In this document: positions 8,629 to 18,819 of the stretch, piece by piece
How the letters are laid out: every line of letters begins with the position of its first letter
How positions within the stretch are numbered: position 1 is the first letter of the stretch
From: Micromonospora rosaria
Lineage (GTDB): Bacteria; Actinomycetota; Actinomycetes; Mycobacteriales; Micromonosporaceae
Length of the DNA: 64,000 nucleotides
Reading direction: 5' to 3'
Assembly (NCBI RefSeq): GCF_001567585.1
Contig: NZ_LRQV01000007.1
Span: 41,144-105,143, forward strand
Program-made: the position numbers and the translations under genes
Notes under the pieces: model-generated
What the model was told of the DNA's origin: nothing
Seen by the model: only the letters and a program-made list of their open reading frames with translations
Databases searched by the model: none

Positions 8629-9706
8629 GGCCGGCGGCGCGGAGCAGGTCGGCGGCGCGTTCCGGGGCGACGTCGTTGATGAAGACGCCCATCGCCGACT
8701 CCGAGCCGGCCAGGTACTTCAGCTTGTCCGCCGCCCGCCGGATGCTGAACAACTGCAGGTGCAGGTACGCCAGCTCGCGGTCGAGCCGGACCGGGGCCTG
8801 GTACCAGGCCGAGATGTACGGCATGGGCACGTCGAAGAGCCGGTCGAAGCGGCCCAGCAGATCCAGGTAGAGCGGCCCGAAGGCGTCCCGTTCGGCGTCG
8901 GTGAGCGCGGGCAGGTCGGGTACCACCCGGTGCGGCGCGAGGTGCACCTCGAACGGCCAGCGGGCCGCCGCCGGGACGTACGCCGTCCAGTGCTCGTTGG
9001 CGGCGACCACCCGGTCCCCGGCGGCGCGTTCGGCGGCGAGCACGTCGGCGTGGAGATTGCCCCCGCCGGTGGCCTCGGCGTGCCGGCGGGCGGCGGCCAG
9101 CATGCTCCGGGTCCGGGGGGTCAGGAACGGGTACCCGTAGACCTGCCCGTGCGGGTGGTGCAGGGTCACGCCGATCTCCACGCCCCGGTTCTCGAAGCAG
9201 AACACCTGCTCCACGCCGGGCAGCTCACCCAGGGCGGCGGTCCGGTCGGCGAGGGCGTCCAGCACGGTACGGACCCGCCGTGGCGGCAACTGGGCGAAGG
9301 AGGTGTGGTGGTCGTCGGTGAAGCAGACCACCTCACACCGCCCCCGGCCGGGCCGCACCGGCGTGTACGGGGTGATCCCGGTGGGCTCGTCGGCGATCCG
9401 CTGGCCGAACGCGGGGAACCGGTTCTCGAAGACCGCCACGTCGTACGCCGGTGCGGGGATCTCGCCGGCCCAGGACGGGGTGGCGGGACAGAGCGGGCAC
9501 TGGTCGGCCGGCGGCAGGAAGGTCCGGGTCTGCCGGTGCACCGCCAGCGCCACCCACTCGTCGGTCAGCGGGTCGTACCGCAACTGCGAGGCGGGGGACG
9601 GGGGCGGCAGGTCCCGCCGGTCCGGCTGGTCCCGGACCGCGTCGTCGCGCTCGTCGAAGTAGATCAGCTCGCGGCCGTCGGCCAGCTCGATGCTCGTCCG
9701 CTTCAC
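8624..9706 (-). CDS. galT: Galactose-1-phosphate uridylyltransferase (GalT)
   Basis: Exchanges UMP between UDP-glucose and galactose-1-phosphate in the Leloir pathway. The 360-aa protein has the zinc-binding CPLCPA near residue 75, the ENRFPAF segment and the active-site HHPHGQVYGYPF with the nucleophilic His in HPHGQ. The start is a GTG at 9706 whose GTGA overlaps the stop of the upstream DeoR-type regulator, so the two are coupled. No galK or galE follows; the next gene is icd in the opposite direction. The TAA stop lies inside a GGGCCC repeat. Confidence 0.93.
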   Translation of the reverse strand: MKRTSIELADGRELIYFDERDDAVRDQPDRRDLPPPSPASQLRYDPLTDEWVALAVHRQTRTFLPPADQCPLCPATPSWAGEIPAPAYDVAVFENRFPAFGQRIADEPTGITPYTPVRPGRGRCEVVCFTDDHHTSFAQLPPRRVRTVLDALADRTAALGELPGVEQVFCFENRGVEIGVTLHHPHGQVYGYPFLTPRTRSMLAAARRHAEATGGGNLHADVLAAERAAGDRVVAANEHWTAYVPAAARWPFEVHLAPHRVVPDLPALTDAERDAFGPLYLDLLGRFDRLFDVPMPYISAWYQAPVRLDRELAYLHLQLFSIRRAADKLKYLAGSESAMGVFINDVAPERAADLLRAAGR

Positions 9707-10512
9707 CCGGTCGTCCCTCCGTCCGCCGTGCGGCCCGGTCCGGCCGGCACGATCATCAGCTCACCCACCTCGTCGCTGAGCAGCCGGCGGGCCTCCGGCG
9801 TCAGCCGGTCGTCGCTGACCAGCACGTGCGCCGAGGAGAGCGGGACGATGGAGGAGATGCCCACCGTCCCCCACTTGGTGTGGTCGGCGAGCACCACCAG
9901 GCGGTCGGCCGCCGCGACCAGGGCGCGGTCGGTCTCCGCCTCCATCAGGTTGGGGGTGGTGAACCCGGCTCGCTCGCTGATCCCGTGCACGCCGAGGAAG
10001 AGCAGGTCGAGGTGGAGCGAGCGGATCGCCGTCACGGCCAGCGGCCCGACCAGGGCGTCGGACGGGGTCCGCACCCCGCCGGTGAGGATCACGGTCTGGT
10101 CCGGTCGGCCCCCGGCGTGCAGGATCTCCACCGCCGGCAGCGAGTTGGTCACCACCGTCAACCCGGGTACGTCGACCAGCCGGCGGGCCAGCGCGGCGGT
10201 GGTCGTACCGGCGGAGAGCGCGACCGCCGCGCCGGGCCGGACCAGCCCGGCCGCCCGCGCCGCGATGGCCTCCTTCTCCGGGAGCTGGCGCACCGACTTG
10301 GCGCGGAAGCCGGGCTCGTCGGTCGAGCCGGCCCCGGTCACCGTGGCGCCGCCGTGCACCTTCGCCAGCAGCCCCCGCTCGTGCAGGGTCTCCAGGTCCC
10401 GCCTGATGGTCATGTCGGAGACGCCGAACGCGGCGGCCAACTCGCCGACCCGGACCCCGCCCGCCGTGCGGACCCGGTCCAGGATCGCGCTCTGCCGCTG
10501 CCGTGCCAGCAT
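9703..10512 (-). CDS. DeoR-family transcriptional regulator
   Basis: A 269-aa protein. The N-terminal winged helix-turn-helix contains RQRQSAILDRVRTAGGVRV, then GVSDMTIRRDLETLHERGLLAKVHGGA, the DeoR signature. The remainder is the DeoRC sugar-phosphate sensor domain (ALSAGTTTAALARRL, TNSLPAVEIL, LADHTKWG). I chose the ATG at 10512; the frame continues upstream but the HTH begins there and GGGGGTG is a possible ribosome binding site. It is coupled to galT by a 4-nt overlap, so it likely controls galactose use in response to a phosphorylated sugar. The 276-bp region upstream (10513-10788) is the probable promoter and holds no other gene. Confidence 0.92.
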   Translation of the reverse strand: MLARQRQSAILDRVRTAGGVRVGELAAAFGVSDMTIRRDLETLHERGLLAKVHGGATVTGAGSTDEPGFRAKSVRQLPEKEAIAARAAGLVRPGAAVALSAGTTTAALARRLVDVPGLTVVTNSLPAVEILHAGGRPDQTVILTGGVRTPSDALVGPLAVTAIRSLHLDLLFLGVHGISERAGFTTPNLMEAETDRALVAAADRLVVLADHTKWGTVGISSIVPLSSAHVLVSDDRLTPEARRLLSDEVGELMIVPAGPGRTADGGTTG

Positions 10513-10788
10513 CCACACCCCCACGAATGTCACGCGCCCGGACGCGTTCCAACAGGTGCGAACAGTAGCGCGCAGGAGATGGGGGTGGTAGTGGGCTGAA
10601 CGACCGGTCCGCGCCCCCGAGTGGTCGGCCGGTGGTGCGTGTTCCGGCGTCCACATCGGACCGCCGGACGATCCGTGGCCGGTCGCCGGGCACCGCCCCG
10701 CGCCCCCGGGCCGCCGGGGGTGCGAGGCGAGCAGAGCCGGGGCCGCCGGCCGGGCCGACGCCGGGGTCCCCGGGTGGGGCTCCGGCGG

Positions 10789-12318
10789 TCAGGCCGGTTG
10801 CAGGCGCGGCTCCACCCAGCCGGTCTCGGTCAGCAGGTGCATGACCGCCTCCACCGCCTCGTCCACCGTCCCGGTGGAGGTGTCGAGGACCAGTTCCGCG
10901 TCGGTCGGCACCTCGTACGGGTCGTCGACGCCGGTCATCCCGGTGAGCAGACCGGCCCGTGCCCGCGCGTACAGGCCCTTGCGGTCGCGCTGCTCGCACA
11001 CCTCGATCGGGGTAGCCACGTGGACCAGCAGGAAACCGGCGCCGGCCGCCAGTGCCATCTCCCGGGCGGTCGCGCGGGCCTGCGCGTACGGCGCGATCGG
11101 GCAGCAGACGGCGACGCCCCGGTGCCGGGCGATCTCGGCGGCGACCCAGCCGATCCGGCGGACGTTGAGGTCCCGGTCGGCCTTGCTGAAGGTCAGCCCG
11201 GCGGAGAGTTCCCGGCGCACCACGTCCCCGTCGAGCAGGGTGATCGTCCGGTCGCCCTGCTCACGCAGCACGTCGGCCAGCCCCCGGGCGACGGTCGACT
11301 TCCCGGAGCCGGAGAACCCGGTGAAGAAGACCACCAGACCCCGGTACCGCCGGGGCGGGCGGGCCCGGGTCAGCTCCTTCGCCACCGCCGGTGGGGTGTG
11401 CCACTCGGGCAGCGGGAAGCCCCGGTCCAGGTGGTCGTCGATCTCCTGTTGGGTGAAGGCCAGCCGCCGGTTGCGCGGCGGGATGTCGTCGCGCCAGCGC
11501 CACTGCCCGTCCCGGTTGTCGTACGCCAGCTCCCGGGGGACCAGCACCCGCAGCCCGGCACCGGAGAGCGACTCGCCGGTGGAGAGCAGGTGGGTGACCC
11601 CGTACGCGGCGGCGACCCGGGCGCGTAGCAGGGCGTCGCTGATCTCGTCCCGCCGCCGGGCCAACGGCACCGTGACGATGGTGGCCGGCGGCATCCGGTC
11701 CCGGGCGGCGAAGACGCTGCGCACCAGTGCCTCGGACGGCAGCCCGCCGGTGGGCTGCTCGCTGACCGGGATCAGCACCAGCAGGTGCGCGCCGAGGGTC
11801 CGCGTCGCGTGCGCGATCTGGGCGAGCTGGGGGCGGTGCAGCGGCCGGTCGGCGACGACGCCGAGCACCCGGCCCGGGGGCAGCAGCGCGCGGACCTCCT
11901 CGGGGTCGCGGCGCAGCCGCTGGAAGGGGCCGTGCCCGCCGTCGCCGAGCCGGCGCACCGTCCCGCCGGCACCGGCGATCCCGTCGCGGACCGTCCAGAC
12001 GTCGGTGACGTCCAGCGTCGCCACCGGGGCGCCCTCCGCGTCGGCGAGCACCAGCAGCCGCCGCGCGGGGTCGGTGACGTCCAGCCCCTGGGCGAGCGCC
12101 GCCGGGATCTGCAACGCCACCGGCACCGGCCACGGCGTACCGTCGGCCAGCCGGCCCCGACGGCTGATCGAGACCAGGTCGGCGCGGGTCATGAAGCCGG
12201 TCAGCGGTGCGTACGCCCCGGTCAGCAGCAGCTCCAGGTCGGCCAGCTCACCCGGGCGCGGCGTGTACGCCGGCGCGTCCCGGAGCACCTCGTCGGGCAG
12301 CACCCACCCGTTGCTCAT
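10789..12318 (-). CDS. cysC: APS kinase fused to a degenerate ATP-sulfurylase-like domain
   Basis: The 509-aa protein has two parts. Residues about 1-320 resemble ATP sulfurylase (GELADLELLLTGAYAPLTGFM is the PUA-like start), but the catalytic QTRNP-H-x-x-H motif reads VADRPLHRPQ, losing the second His, and GRDHAG is not recognisable. Residues about 325-509 form an intact adenylylsulfate kinase: P-loop GFSGSGKST, LLDGD, GLTFSKADRDLN and KGLYARARAG. It should phosphorylate APS to PAPS; the first domain is probably structural or regulatory. ATG at 12318 with GGGAGGG upstream. No cysD, cysN or cysH lies nearby. Confidence 0.88.
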   Translation of the reverse strand: MSNGWVLPDEVLRDAPAYTPRPGELADLELLLTGAYAPLTGFMTRADLVSISRRGRLADGTPWPVPVALQIPAALAQGLDVTDPARRLLVLADAEGAPVATLDVTDVWTVRDGIAGAGGTVRRLGDGGHGPFQRLRRDPEEVRALLPPGRVLGVVADRPLHRPQLAQIAHATRTLGAHLLVLIPVSEQPTGGLPSEALVRSVFAARDRMPPATIVTVPLARRRDEISDALLRARVAAAYGVTHLLSTGESLSGAGLRVLVPRELAYDNRDGQWRWRDDIPPRNRRLAFTQQEIDDHLDRGFPLPEWHTPPAVAKELTRARPPRRYRGLVVFFTGFSGSGKSTVARGLADVLREQGDRTITLLDGDVVRRELSAGLTFSKADRDLNVRRIGWVAAEIARHRGVAVCCPIAPYAQARATAREMALAAGAGFLLVHVATPIEVCEQRDRKGLYARARAGLLTGMTGVDDPYEVPTDAELVLDTSTGTVDEAVEAVMHLLTETGWVEPRLQPA

Positions 12319-12566
12319 CCGCCACCCTCCCAGATCGCCGGCCGGCGCTCAGGCTCGTCGCGGCCGGGCACACAGTTTCTCAGCCGACCGCCGATCGGTC
12401 GAGAGCGCCACTCCCCACCCGGGCCGCACCCCCACCGCCGCCGGCCACCGTCCGTCGCGGTCGCCGCCGGCACGCCGGGCGGTGGGTGGTGACCCCGAGC
12501 TGCCGGAGCGCGGAATCAGGGGGATTCCCCCGGGTGTTTCCCGATGCCCCGATGGCTCCGGGTCCC

Positions 12567-12572
12567 TACGCT
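12567..12572 (+). promoter_or_regulatory. -10 box of the ABC operon, probable leaderless
   Basis: TACGCT ends 7 nt before the GTG at 12580 and supports that GTG over an ATG at 12544. The surrounding 261 bp (12319-12579), shared with the divergent APS kinase gene, holds no other gene. Confidence 0.5.
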
Positions 12573-12579
12573 GAGCGAC

Positions 12580-13494
12580 GTGACACTGATCGCGACCGAG
12601 TCGCTGACGAAGACGTACGGGGGTGGGGTCACCGCTCTGGCGGACCTGACCGTCGCGGTCGAGCCGGGGATCATCGGCCTGGTCGGCGCCAACGGCGCCG
12701 GGAAGTCGACACTGATCAAGATCCTGCTCGGCCTGCTCGAACCGTCCAGCGGGCAGGTCCGGGTGCTCGGCCTCGACCCGACCACCGACCCCGCCGCCGT
12801 GCGGGCCCGGGTCGGGTACATGCCCGAGCACGACGCCCTGCCGCCGGATCTCTCCGCCGCCGAGCTGGTCACCCACCTGGGCCGGATCAGCGGCCTGCCG
12901 CCCACCGTCGCCCGGGAACGCGCCTCCGAGGCGCTGCGGCACGTGGGCCTGCACGAGGAACGGCACCGCGCCGTCGGCGGCTACTCCACCGGCATGAAAC
13001 AGCGGGTGAAACTGGCCCAGGCCCTGGTGCACGATCCGGACCTGCTGCTGCTCGACGAGCCGACCAACGGGCTGGACCCGGCGGGCCGGGACGCGATGCT
13101 CGCGCTGATCCACCGGATCGGCACCGAGTTCGGCATCTCCGTGCTGGTCTGCTCGCACCTGCTCGGCGAGGTGGAACGGATCTGCGACACGCTGGTCGCC
13201 ATCGACGGCGGCCGGCTGCTGCGCGCCGACCACATCGCCGCGATGACCTCCGCCACCGACGTGCTCGCGGTCGAGGTCAGCGAGGGTACGGACCTGCTGG
13301 CCGCCCGGCTCGCCGCGCTGGAACTGCCGGTGAGCCGGGACGGGCGGATGCTGCTCGTCCCGCTCGCCGACGATGACACCTACGACCTGATCCTCGGCGC
13401 GGTCGCCGAGCTGGACCTGCCGCTGCACCGGCTGGACCAGCGCCGGCACCGGGTGGCCGAGCTGTTCGCCCCGAGGGAGCCCAGCCATGCCTGA
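12580..13494 (+). CDS. ABC transporter ATP-binding protein (first of the operon)
   Basis: A 304-aa ABC-2-type ATPase with Walker A GANGAGKST, Q-loop area YMPEHDALP, signature YSTGMKQR, Walker B LLLLDEPTNGLD and a switch His in VCSHLL. Residues about 220-304 form a C-terminal extension typical of multidrug/natural-product exporter ATPases. I place the start at GTG 12580 because of the TACGCT hexamer; ATG 12544 would add 12 residues. The stop overlaps the next ATG by 8 nt. It pairs with the permease at 13487, and a second ATPase-permease pair follows. Substrate cannot be told. Confidence 0.9.
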   Translation: MTLIATESLTKTYGGGVTALADLTVAVEPGIIGLVGANGAGKSTLIKILLGLLEPSSGQVRVLGLDPTTDPAAVRARVGYMPEHDALPPDLSAAELVTHLGRISGLPPTVARERASEALRHVGLHEERHRAVGGYSTGMKQRVKLAQALVHDPDLLLLDEPTNGLDPAGRDAMLALIHRIGTEFGISVLVCSHLLGEVERICDTLVAIDGGRLLRADHIAAMTSATDVLAVEVSEGTDLLAARLAALELPVSRDGRMLLVPLADDDTYDLILGAVAELDLPLHRLDQRRHRVAELFAPREPSHA

Positions 13495-14364
13495 GCCGAC
13501 CGGCGTCATCCACGACATCGGCTACCAGCGGTACACCGGGCCCCGGCTGGGCCGCCGGCACGTCTTCGGCGCGCTCTACCTGCACGGGCTGCGGACCGCG
13601 TTCGGCCTCGGCCGCAGCGCCAAGGCCAAGATCTTCCCCTGGCTGGTGGTGGGCGTGGTGGCCGTCGCCGCGGCCGGGATCACCGCCGTGCGGACCCAGA
13701 TCGGCGAGGTCGTGATGACCTACGCCCAGTTCGCCGACCGGATGAGCTGGATGGTCATCTTCTTCGTCGCGGTGGTCGCCCCCGAGCTGGTCTCCCGGGA
13801 CCTGCTCAGCGGGGTGCTGCCGCTGTACTTCTCCCGCCCGCTGCCCCGCGAGGACTACGCGCTGGCCAAGCTGCTGGCCCTGGTCACCGCGCTCTGGCTG
13901 CTGCTCGGCGGCCCGCAGCTGGTGATGTTCCTCGGTGCGGCGTTCACCACCGACGACGGGATACGCGGGGTCTGGAACGAGCTGCTGGACCTGCTGCCGG
14001 GGCTGCTGTACGCCGGGCTCTGGGCGGTGGTCTTCGCCTCGATCGGGCTGCTGATCTCCTCGCTCACCGGCAAGCGGGCCTTCGCCGCCGGCGGCATCGT
14101 GGCGGTCTTCCTGATGACCACCCCGATCGTCGGCATCCTGTCGATCATGCCGTCCCAGACGGTCAACGAGCTGGCCTTCCTCGCCTCCCCGTCCACGCTG
14201 GTGGGCGCCACCGGGGCGTGGGCGCTGGGCGACCTGCTGGTCTTCGAGGGATCCAGCGGCCCGCCGATCGGCGGCTTCGGCCCGCTCTACGCGGTCGCCA
14301 CGGTCGCCCTGGTGGCCGTCGCCGTCCTGTTGCTGCTGCTGCGATACCGGAAGGTGGCCACCCG

Positions 14365-14368
<4 letters not shown>
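13487..14368 (+). CDS. ABC-2-type transporter permease (first)
   Basis: A 293-aa protein with an N-terminal cytoplasmic stretch including IGYQRYTGPRLGRR, then about six hydrophobic segments (for example WLVVGVVAVAAAGI, GLLYAGLWAVVFASIGLLI and a C-terminal LLLLLRYRK). SRDLLSGVLPLYFSRPLPR is the conserved ABC-2 cytoplasmic loop region. It overlaps the preceding ATPase by 8 nt and the next ATPase by 4 nt (ATGA), indicating coupled translation. It should form the membrane channel for the ATPase at 12580. Confidence 0.88.
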
Positions 14369-15333
<965 letters not shown>

Positions 15334-15334
15334 G

Positions 15335-16045
15335 GTGTCGACCGTTTCCTGGATCACCGCGCGTGGGCTGTTCGGCCGGCGGCGGTTCCTGCTGCTGATT
15401 CCGCTGCCGTTGCTGTTGGTGGTGCTCGCGGTGGTCTCCCGCGTGCTGAAGGTGGACCCGGGCCAGTGGGGGCCGCCGATCCTGGTCGGCCTCGGCCTGG
15501 CGGTGGTGCTGCCGGTGGTCGCGCTGATCGTGGGCACCGGCGTGCTGGGCGCCGAGATCGACGACGGCACGGTGGTGCACATCCTGACCAAGCCGCTGCC
15601 GCGCTGGCAGATCGTGCTGCCGAAGCTGGCGGTGGCGACCGGGGTCACCGCGGTCACCGTCGCCGTCCCGCTCTACGTCGCGGCCGTGCTCGCCCACTCG
15701 GTACGCCTCGGTCTGGGGCTGGTCGTGGCGGCGGCGCTGGGGGCGCTGGCGTACTCGGCGTTGTTCCTGGCGCTGAGCCTGGTCACCCGGCGGCCGGTCC
15801 TGCTCGGCCTGGTCTACGTGCTGATCTGGGAGGGGCTGCTCGGCAACCTGGTCACCGGCACCCGGGTGCTCTCGATCCAGCAGTGGGTGATCGCGCTGGC
15901 CGACCGGCTGGCCCCCACCGACCTGCTCTCCACCACGGTCTCGGTGCCGGTGGCGGCGGTGATGACGGCGCTGGTCAGCGTCGGCTTCACGGTGCTCGCC
16001 GTGGACCGGCTCCGCTCGTTCAGCGTGGCCGGTGAGACGAGCTGA
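15335..16045 (+). CDS. ABC-2-type transporter permease (second)
   Basis: A 236-aa polytopic membrane protein with about six hydrophobic segments, starting with RRRFLLLIPLPLLLVVLAVV. EIDDGTVVHILTKPLPRWQI is the conserved cytoplasmic loop after the second helix, with the Lys-Pro-x-x-Arg pattern of ABC-2 permeases. The GTG start lies 1 nt after the previous stop codon and is preceded by GGAGG in that gene's end. It is the last gene of the operon and is followed by a GGGCCC repeat shared with the convergent valS. Confidence 0.87.
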   Translation: MSTVSWITARGLFGRRRFLLLIPLPLLLVVLAVVSRVLKVDPGQWGPPILVGLGLAVVLPVVALIVGTGVLGAEIDDGTVVHILTKPLPRWQIVLPKLAVATGVTAVTVAVPLYVAAVLAHSVRLGLGLVVAAALGALAYSALFLALSLVTRRPVLLGLVYVLIWEGLLGNLVTGTRVLSIQQWVIALADRLAPTDLLSTTVSVPVAAVMTALVSVGFTVLAVDRLRSFSVAGETS

Positions 16046-16116
16046 CCTGCCCCGCGGCTGGTGGTCCCGCCCACCCCGCGTCCCGCCCCCCGCGTTCCCG
16101 GCCCACCTGAGCCGGG

Positions 16117-16174
16117 GTGTTGGGAAGGGGCCCCTGCTCTGCAGAATGCGTTAACAAAGGGCCCCTCCTCACAC
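16117..16174 (-). repeat. GGGCCC interspersed palindromic repeat, copy 3
   Basis: Minus-strand copy between the convergent ABC operon and valS. Arms are GAGGGGCCC and GGGGCCCCTT with the conserved TTAACGC between. It starts right after the valS stop codon and could terminate both units. Confidence 0.85.
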
Positions 16175-16175
16175 C

Positions 16176-18740
16176 TCAGAAGGCGCAGGCGACGACGAGT
16201 TCGGGGGTGCGGTCGGGGAGCAGGTCGAGCCGGCCGATCCGACCGGCCGCCCGCAGGTCGTCGACGACCAGGGTGAGCTGGTCGAGCAGGGCGGCCGGGC
16301 CGAGCGCCTCGGCCAGCGGGACCTCCGCCCTCATGGAGAGCTTCCGCTCGGACTTGGCCCGACGGACCTGGGTGAGCGCGTCGGCGGCGAGCCGGAACAG
16401 GGCCGGGTCACCGGTGCCCCGGATCGCCCGGTCCACCTCGTACGTGGTGGGCCACGGGGCGCGGTGCACCGAGCCGTACCGCCACCAGGACCACACCTCC
16501 TCGGTCACGTACGGCAGGGTCGGGGCGAAGAGTCGCAACAGCACCGACAGCGCGGTGGCCAGCGCGGCGCGGGCCGAGTCGGCGCCCGGCCCGGTGCCGT
16601 ACGCGCGGTCCTTGACCAGCTCGATGTAGTCGTCGCAGAACCGCCAGAAGAAGCTCTCCACCACCTGCACCGCGGCGGTGTGGTCGTAGCCGTCGAGGGC
16701 GGCGGTGGCCGCCGCGACCACGGTGGAGAGTTCGGCAAGCAGCGCGGTGTCCAGCGGCTCGGTGACCGGGGCGCGCAGCGCGTCGGCCGCGCCCAGCCCG
16801 AGCGCGAACGTCGAGGCGTTGAGAAGCTTGGTGGCCAGCCGCCGGCCCACCTTGATCTGCGCCGGGTCGAAGGCCAGGTCCATGCCGGGTCGCCCGTTGG
16901 CCGCCCAGTACCGGACCGCGTCGGAGCCGTACTGCTCCAGCAGGGCCAGCGGGGTGACCACGTTCCCCTTGGACTTGGCCATCTTCTTCCGGTCCGGGTC
17001 GAGGATCCAGCCGGAGAGCACCGCGTCCCGCCAGGGCAGCACCCCGTGTTCCAGGTGCGCCCGGACCACGGTGGCGAAGAGCCAGGTCCGGATGATCTCC
17101 TGCCCCTGCGGGCGCAGGTCCATCGGGAAGACCCGGGCGAACAGGTCCGGGTCGGTCTCCCAGCCGCCGACGATCTGCGGGGTCAGCGACGAGGTGGCCC
17201 AGGTGTCCAGCACGTCCGGATCGCCCACGAAACCGCCCGGCCGGCCCCGCTGAGCCTCGTCGTACCCGGGTGGCGGCTCGCTGGACGGGTCGACCGGCAG
17301 CATCACCTCCGGCGGTGTGAGAGGCTGGGAGTGGTCCGGCTCGCCAGCGTCGTCGAGCCGGTACCAGACCGGCACCGGCACGCCGAAGAAGCGCTGCCGA
17401 CTGACCAGCCAGTCACCGGTCAACCCGCCGACCCAGTGCTCGTACCGGTGCCGCATGTGCGCCGGCACCCAGGTCAGCTCCGCGCCCCGGGCCAGCAGCG
17501 CCGCCCGCAGGTCGGCGTCCCGGCCGCCGTTGCGCAGGTACCACTGCCGGGTCGAGACGATCTCCAGCGGCCGGTCGCCGCGCTCGTAGAACTTCACCGG
17601 ATGGTTGATCGGGCGGGGCTCGCCGACCAGGTCGCCCGCGTCGGCCAGCAACCCGACCACGGCCCGCCGGGCCCCGTTCACGGTCTGCCCGGCCAGCGCC
17701 GCGTAGGGCCCGGCCGGCAACCCGGCGGGCGGCTCCGGCAGCAGCCGGCCGTCCCGGCCGACCACCACCCGGGTGTCCAGGTCCAGCTCCCGCCACCAGG
17801 TCACGTCGGTCAGGTCACCGAAGGTGCAGACCATCGCGATGCCGGTGCCCTTGGCCGGGTCCGCCAGCGGGTGCGCGCGCACCGGCACCTCGACCCCGAA
17901 CACGGGGGTACGCACGAGCGCGCCCACCAGGTCGGCGTACCGCTCGTCGTCGGGATGGCAGACCAGCGCGACGCAGGCCGGCAGCAGCTCCGGTCGGGTG
18001 GTGTCGATCGGCACCGCCCGCCCGTCCGGCCCGGTGAACCGCAGCCGGTGGTACGCGCCCGGCCGCTCCCGGTCCTCCAGCTCGGCCTGGGCGACGGCGG
18101 TGGCGAAGCCCACGTCCCACAGGGTCGGCGCCTCCGCCTGGTACGCCTCGCCCCGGGCCAGGTTGCGCAGGAACGCCCGCTGCGACGTGGCGCGGGCGGT
18201 CGCCCCGATGGTGGTGTACGTCAGCGACCAGTCCACCGACAGCCCCAGCCGCCGCCAGAGCGCCTCGAAGACCTGCTCGTCGGCGGCGGTCAGGGTCTCG
18301 CAGAGCGCGACGAAGTTGCGCCGGGAGATCGGTGTGGGGTTCTTCCGGGCCGCCTCGTCGACCGGGGTGGCCGGTGGCGTCCACGCCGGGTCGTACGGCA
18401 GCGACGGGTCGCAGCGCACGCCGTACACGTTCTGCACCCGGCGTTCGGTGGGCAGCCCGTTGTCGTCCCAGCCCATCGGGTAGAACACCGTCCTGCCGCG
18501 CATCCGCTGGAACCGGGCCACGATGTCGGTGTGGGTGTACGAGAAGACGTGTCCCATGTGCAGTTCGCCGGAGACCGTCGGCGGCGGGGTGTCGATCGCG
18601 TACACGTCGGACCGGTCCCGGGTCCGGTCGAACGCGTACGTGCCGTCGGACTGCCAGCGCCGTGACCAGGTCTCCTCGATGCCGTCCAGGGTGGGACGCT
18701 CGGGCCGGCCGGTGCGCTGCGCCGTGGTCGGGTCGGTCAT
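16176..18740 (-). CDS. valS: Valyl-tRNA synthetase, type 2 (archaeal/Rickettsia-like)
   Basis: Charges tRNA-Val in the cytoplasm. The 854-aa class Ia synthetase has the HIGH-equivalent HMGH in PPTVSGELHMGHVFSYTHTD, the KMSKS-equivalent KMAKSKGN, and GWDDNGLPTERRVQN. These wordings fit the type 2 ValRS of archaea, Rickettsia and some actinobacteria, not the common bacterial PPPNVTGSLHMGHA form. The C-terminal coiled-coil arm of typical bacterial ValRS is absent; the protein ends shortly after the anticodon-binding region. ATG at 18740; TACCAT 6 nt upstream suggests a leaderless transcript. No second valS is visible in the window, so whether it is the only copy is unknown. Confidence 0.92.
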   Translation of the reverse strand: MTDPTTAQRTGRPERPTLDGIEETWSRRWQSDGTYAFDRTRDRSDVYAIDTPPPTVSGELHMGHVFSYTHTDIVARFQRMRGRTVFYPMGWDDNGLPTERRVQNVYGVRCDPSLPYDPAWTPPATPVDEAARKNPTPISRRNFVALCETLTAADEQVFEALWRRLGLSVDWSLTYTTIGATARATSQRAFLRNLARGEAYQAEAPTLWDVGFATAVAQAELEDRERPGAYHRLRFTGPDGRAVPIDTTRPELLPACVALVCHPDDERYADLVGALVRTPVFGVEVPVRAHPLADPAKGTGIAMVCTFGDLTDVTWWRELDLDTRVVVGRDGRLLPEPPAGLPAGPYAALAGQTVNGARRAVVGLLADAGDLVGEPRPINHPVKFYERGDRPLEIVSTRQWYLRNGGRDADLRAALLARGAELTWVPAHMRHRYEHWVGGLTGDWLVSRQRFFGVPVPVWYRLDDAGEPDHSQPLTPPEVMLPVDPSSEPPPGYDEAQRGRPGGFVGDPDVLDTWATSSLTPQIVGGWETDPDLFARVFPMDLRPQGQEIIRTWLFATVVRAHLEHGVLPWRDAVLSGWILDPDRKKMAKSKGNVVTPLALLEQYGSDAVRYWAANGRPGMDLAFDPAQIKVGRRLATKLLNASTFALGLGAADALRAPVTEPLDTALLAELSTVVAAATAALDGYDHTAAVQVVESFFWRFCDDYIELVKDRAYGTGPGADSARAALATALSVLLRLFAPTLPYVTEEVWSWWRYGSVHRAPWPTTYEVDRAIRGTGDPALFRLAADALTQVRRAKSERKLSMRAEVPLAEALGPAALLDQLTLVVDDLRAAGRIGRLDLLPDRTPELVVACAF

Positions 18741-18746
18741 CGGTCG

Positions 18747-18752
18747 ATGGTA
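18747..18752 (-). promoter_or_regulatory. -10 box of valS, probable leaderless
   Basis: On the minus strand TACCAT is separated from the valS ATG by 6 nt (CGACCG). Confidence 0.5.
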
Positions 18753-18761
18753 GAGCCGCCT

Positions 18762-18796
18762 GCGGGCCCCGCGCGTGGGGAATACGCGGGGCCCGC
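18762..18796 (-). terminator. Hairpin terminator after the amidase gene
   Basis: A perfect 12-bp GC stem (GCGGGCCCCGCG at 18762-18773 with 18785-18796) around an 11-nt loop lies between the amidase stop and the valS start. Confidence 0.75.
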
Positions 18797-18819
18797 GGGC
18801 GGGCGCGGAGCCGGGCGGC

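Noticed and set aside
8624..10512. Complete Leloir operon
   Set aside because: Only deoR and galT are present; galK and galE are not adjacent.
16176..18740. valS as antibiotic self-resistance gene next to a biosynthetic cluster
   Set aside because: No biosynthetic genes lie nearby; type 2 ValRS may simply be the housekeeping enzyme of this lineage.
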